Shown one piece after another: positions 31,415 through 32,268 of a DNA stretch of 32,268 nt. Under the pieces are notes generated by a model. The model was not told the DNA's origin, did not search any database, and saw only the letters and a program-made list of their open reading frames with translations. The stretch spans positions 1 to 32,268 of the forward strand of contig CACYSH010000045.1 of NCBI GenBank assembly GCA_902776945.1, in the 5' to 3' direction. The translations under genes were made by a program, and so were the position numbers. This stretch comes from an uncultured Ruminococcus sp. GTDB taxonomy: Bacteria > Bacillota > Clostridia > Oscillospirales > Ruminococcaceae. How positions within the stretch are numbered: the first letter of the stretch is position 1; every line of letters starts with the position of its first letter.

Positions 31415-32268
31415 ATGGCTTCTGCCGCCAACAACACTGCGGAGGAGGAAATCAATCCTTCGTTTTACAGCCGACTTATGGATAACAGGTATTTCCGCTC
31501 GTTCCGCTCGGTACTCAGCTATCTCGGCTGTATCGTGATAACGCTGGGCGTTACCTACTATCTCGACGGCACGGCGGGGATAATGCTTACCGCCGCGCTT
31601 ATCTGCGCGTTTGTTATCTCGCTTATCCTTACGCTTGCGGTAATGGGTACTATAACGGTAAATATAAGCGCCGACAAGGATATTCTGGTCAAGGGCGAAA
31701 CGCTTTCCTGTATCGTCCGGCTCGGCAATAAGATAATCCTGCCCGCGCCCGTCATCGAGATAGAGACCGACTGCACCCCTCAGCTGACGATAGGCACCTC
31801 GCCTATCTACAAGGGAGCGCTCGCGGGCAGAACCGCCAATGTGATAAAGATACCCATGACCGCCCGTTACAGCGGCACGGCTCACATTATGATAAAGCGG
31901 GTAACGCTTACGGACTATCTCGGGATATTCGCCTTCAGGCTGAAAGTCCCTGCGGACGAGCTTGATTTCACGGTCTCGGTCTACCCGAATATCCCCGACG
32001 TTGAAGCGCAGACGGATTTCCTTAAAACGACGAACAAGTTTTCGAGCGACGACGACGAGGAAGAGGAATCCGATGAAATTTCGCTCACCTCAACGGGTAT
32101 GCCCGGTTACGACCACAGGCAGTATTATCCCGGCGACCCGATAAAGCGCATAAACTGGAAGCTCTCTTCCAAGCGCGATATATACATGATTCGCCTTGAC
32201 GAGCAGATACGCGGCGCGGGACAAATGTTCTTCCTTGACTGCCCCGTCTGCGATGAGGACGAGCATAT
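31415..32268 (+). CDS. DUF58 domain protein, partial
   Basis: The first 284 residues; the gene runs off the right edge. Two membrane segments at about residues 33-50 and 55-80 are followed by a beta-rich extracytoplasmic-like domain (ADKDILVKGETLSCIVRLGNKIILPAPVIEIET). The DUF58 signature follows: YDHRQYYPGDPIKRINWKLSSKRDIYMIRLDEQ. DUF58 resembles a VWA domain and works with the MoxR ATPase encoded just upstream. An acidic insert (SSDDDEEEESDE) lies just before the signature. GAAAGGGTG precedes ATG 31415. Confidence 0.9.
   Translation, partial: MASAANNTAEEEINPSFYSRLMDNRYFRSFRSVLSYLGCIVITLGVTYYLDGTAGIMLTAALICAFVISLILTLAVMGTITVNISADKDILVKGETLSCIVRLGNKIILPAPVIEIETDCTPQLTIGTSPIYKGALAGRTANVIKIPMTARYSGTAHIMIKRVTLTDYLGIFAFRLKVPADELDFTVSVYPNIPDVEAQTDFLKTTNKFSSDDDEEEESDEISLTSTGMPGYDHRQYYPGDPIKRINWKLSSKRDIYMIRLDEQIRGAGQMFFLDCPVCDEDEH

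Overview
The window looks like chromosome of a Clostridia-class Firmicute, most likely of the Ruminococcus/Oscillospiraceae type. The support is strong AGGAGG-type ribosome sites, sigma-A promoters with 17-base spacers, a tepA-ftsK/spoIIIE pair, a YlmC/YmxH sporulation-type protein, an rpsB-tsf pair and many structured intergenic repeats. No rRNA, tRNA, CRISPR array, integrase or transposase was found.

Layout. 1-137 (minus) is the start of an asparagine synthetase with its own promoter and a terminator-like leader hairpin. 452-4249 (minus) is a MacB/Bce-like ABC exporter (ATPase plus FtsX permease); its two genes are separated by 670 bases filled with structured repeats. 4746-7075 (plus) is an ABC-2 type exporter. 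7382-10669 (plus) is a large fusion: flavodoxin-like FMN reductase, TOTE-type archaeo-eukaryotic primase (AEP) domain and SF2 helicase. 11330-15787 (plus) carries tepA, an ftsK/spoIIIE gene broken by an apparent frameshift in its first membrane segment, and a PRC-barrel protein. 16012-17754 is rpsB-tsf, and 17967-18593 a GNAT acetyltransferase. 18666-27254 (minus) is a tightly coupled six-gene operon: SWIM zinc-finger protein, HEAT-like scaffold, MoxR AAA+ ATPase, DUF5682 protein, VWA protein and a CmpB-type membrane protein. It resembles the E. coli yehL-yehM-yehP-yehQ set. 27356-27754 (minus) is cytidine deaminase. 28026-29465 (plus) is an HTH protein with a large unrecognised C-terminal part. 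30186 to the end (plus) is a second MoxR system, moxR followed by a DUF58 protein.

The most unusual content is in two places. First, several intergenic stretches hold repeats whose inverted arms change together. Two adjacent copies at 29677-29833 and 29953-30110 are almost identical, except that every repeat unit has switched from CTGTCTACC to CCGTATACC, including the complementary arms. Diverged relatives lie at 1298-1590. A second family has heptamer-repeat arms, at about 11985-12363, 15329-15440 and 31152-31391. Second, the flavodoxin-primase-helicase fusion and the Yeh-like MoxR operon are candidate conflict or quality-control systems whose biology is not established.

All functional assignments are by reading protein motifs from memory; no database search was run.
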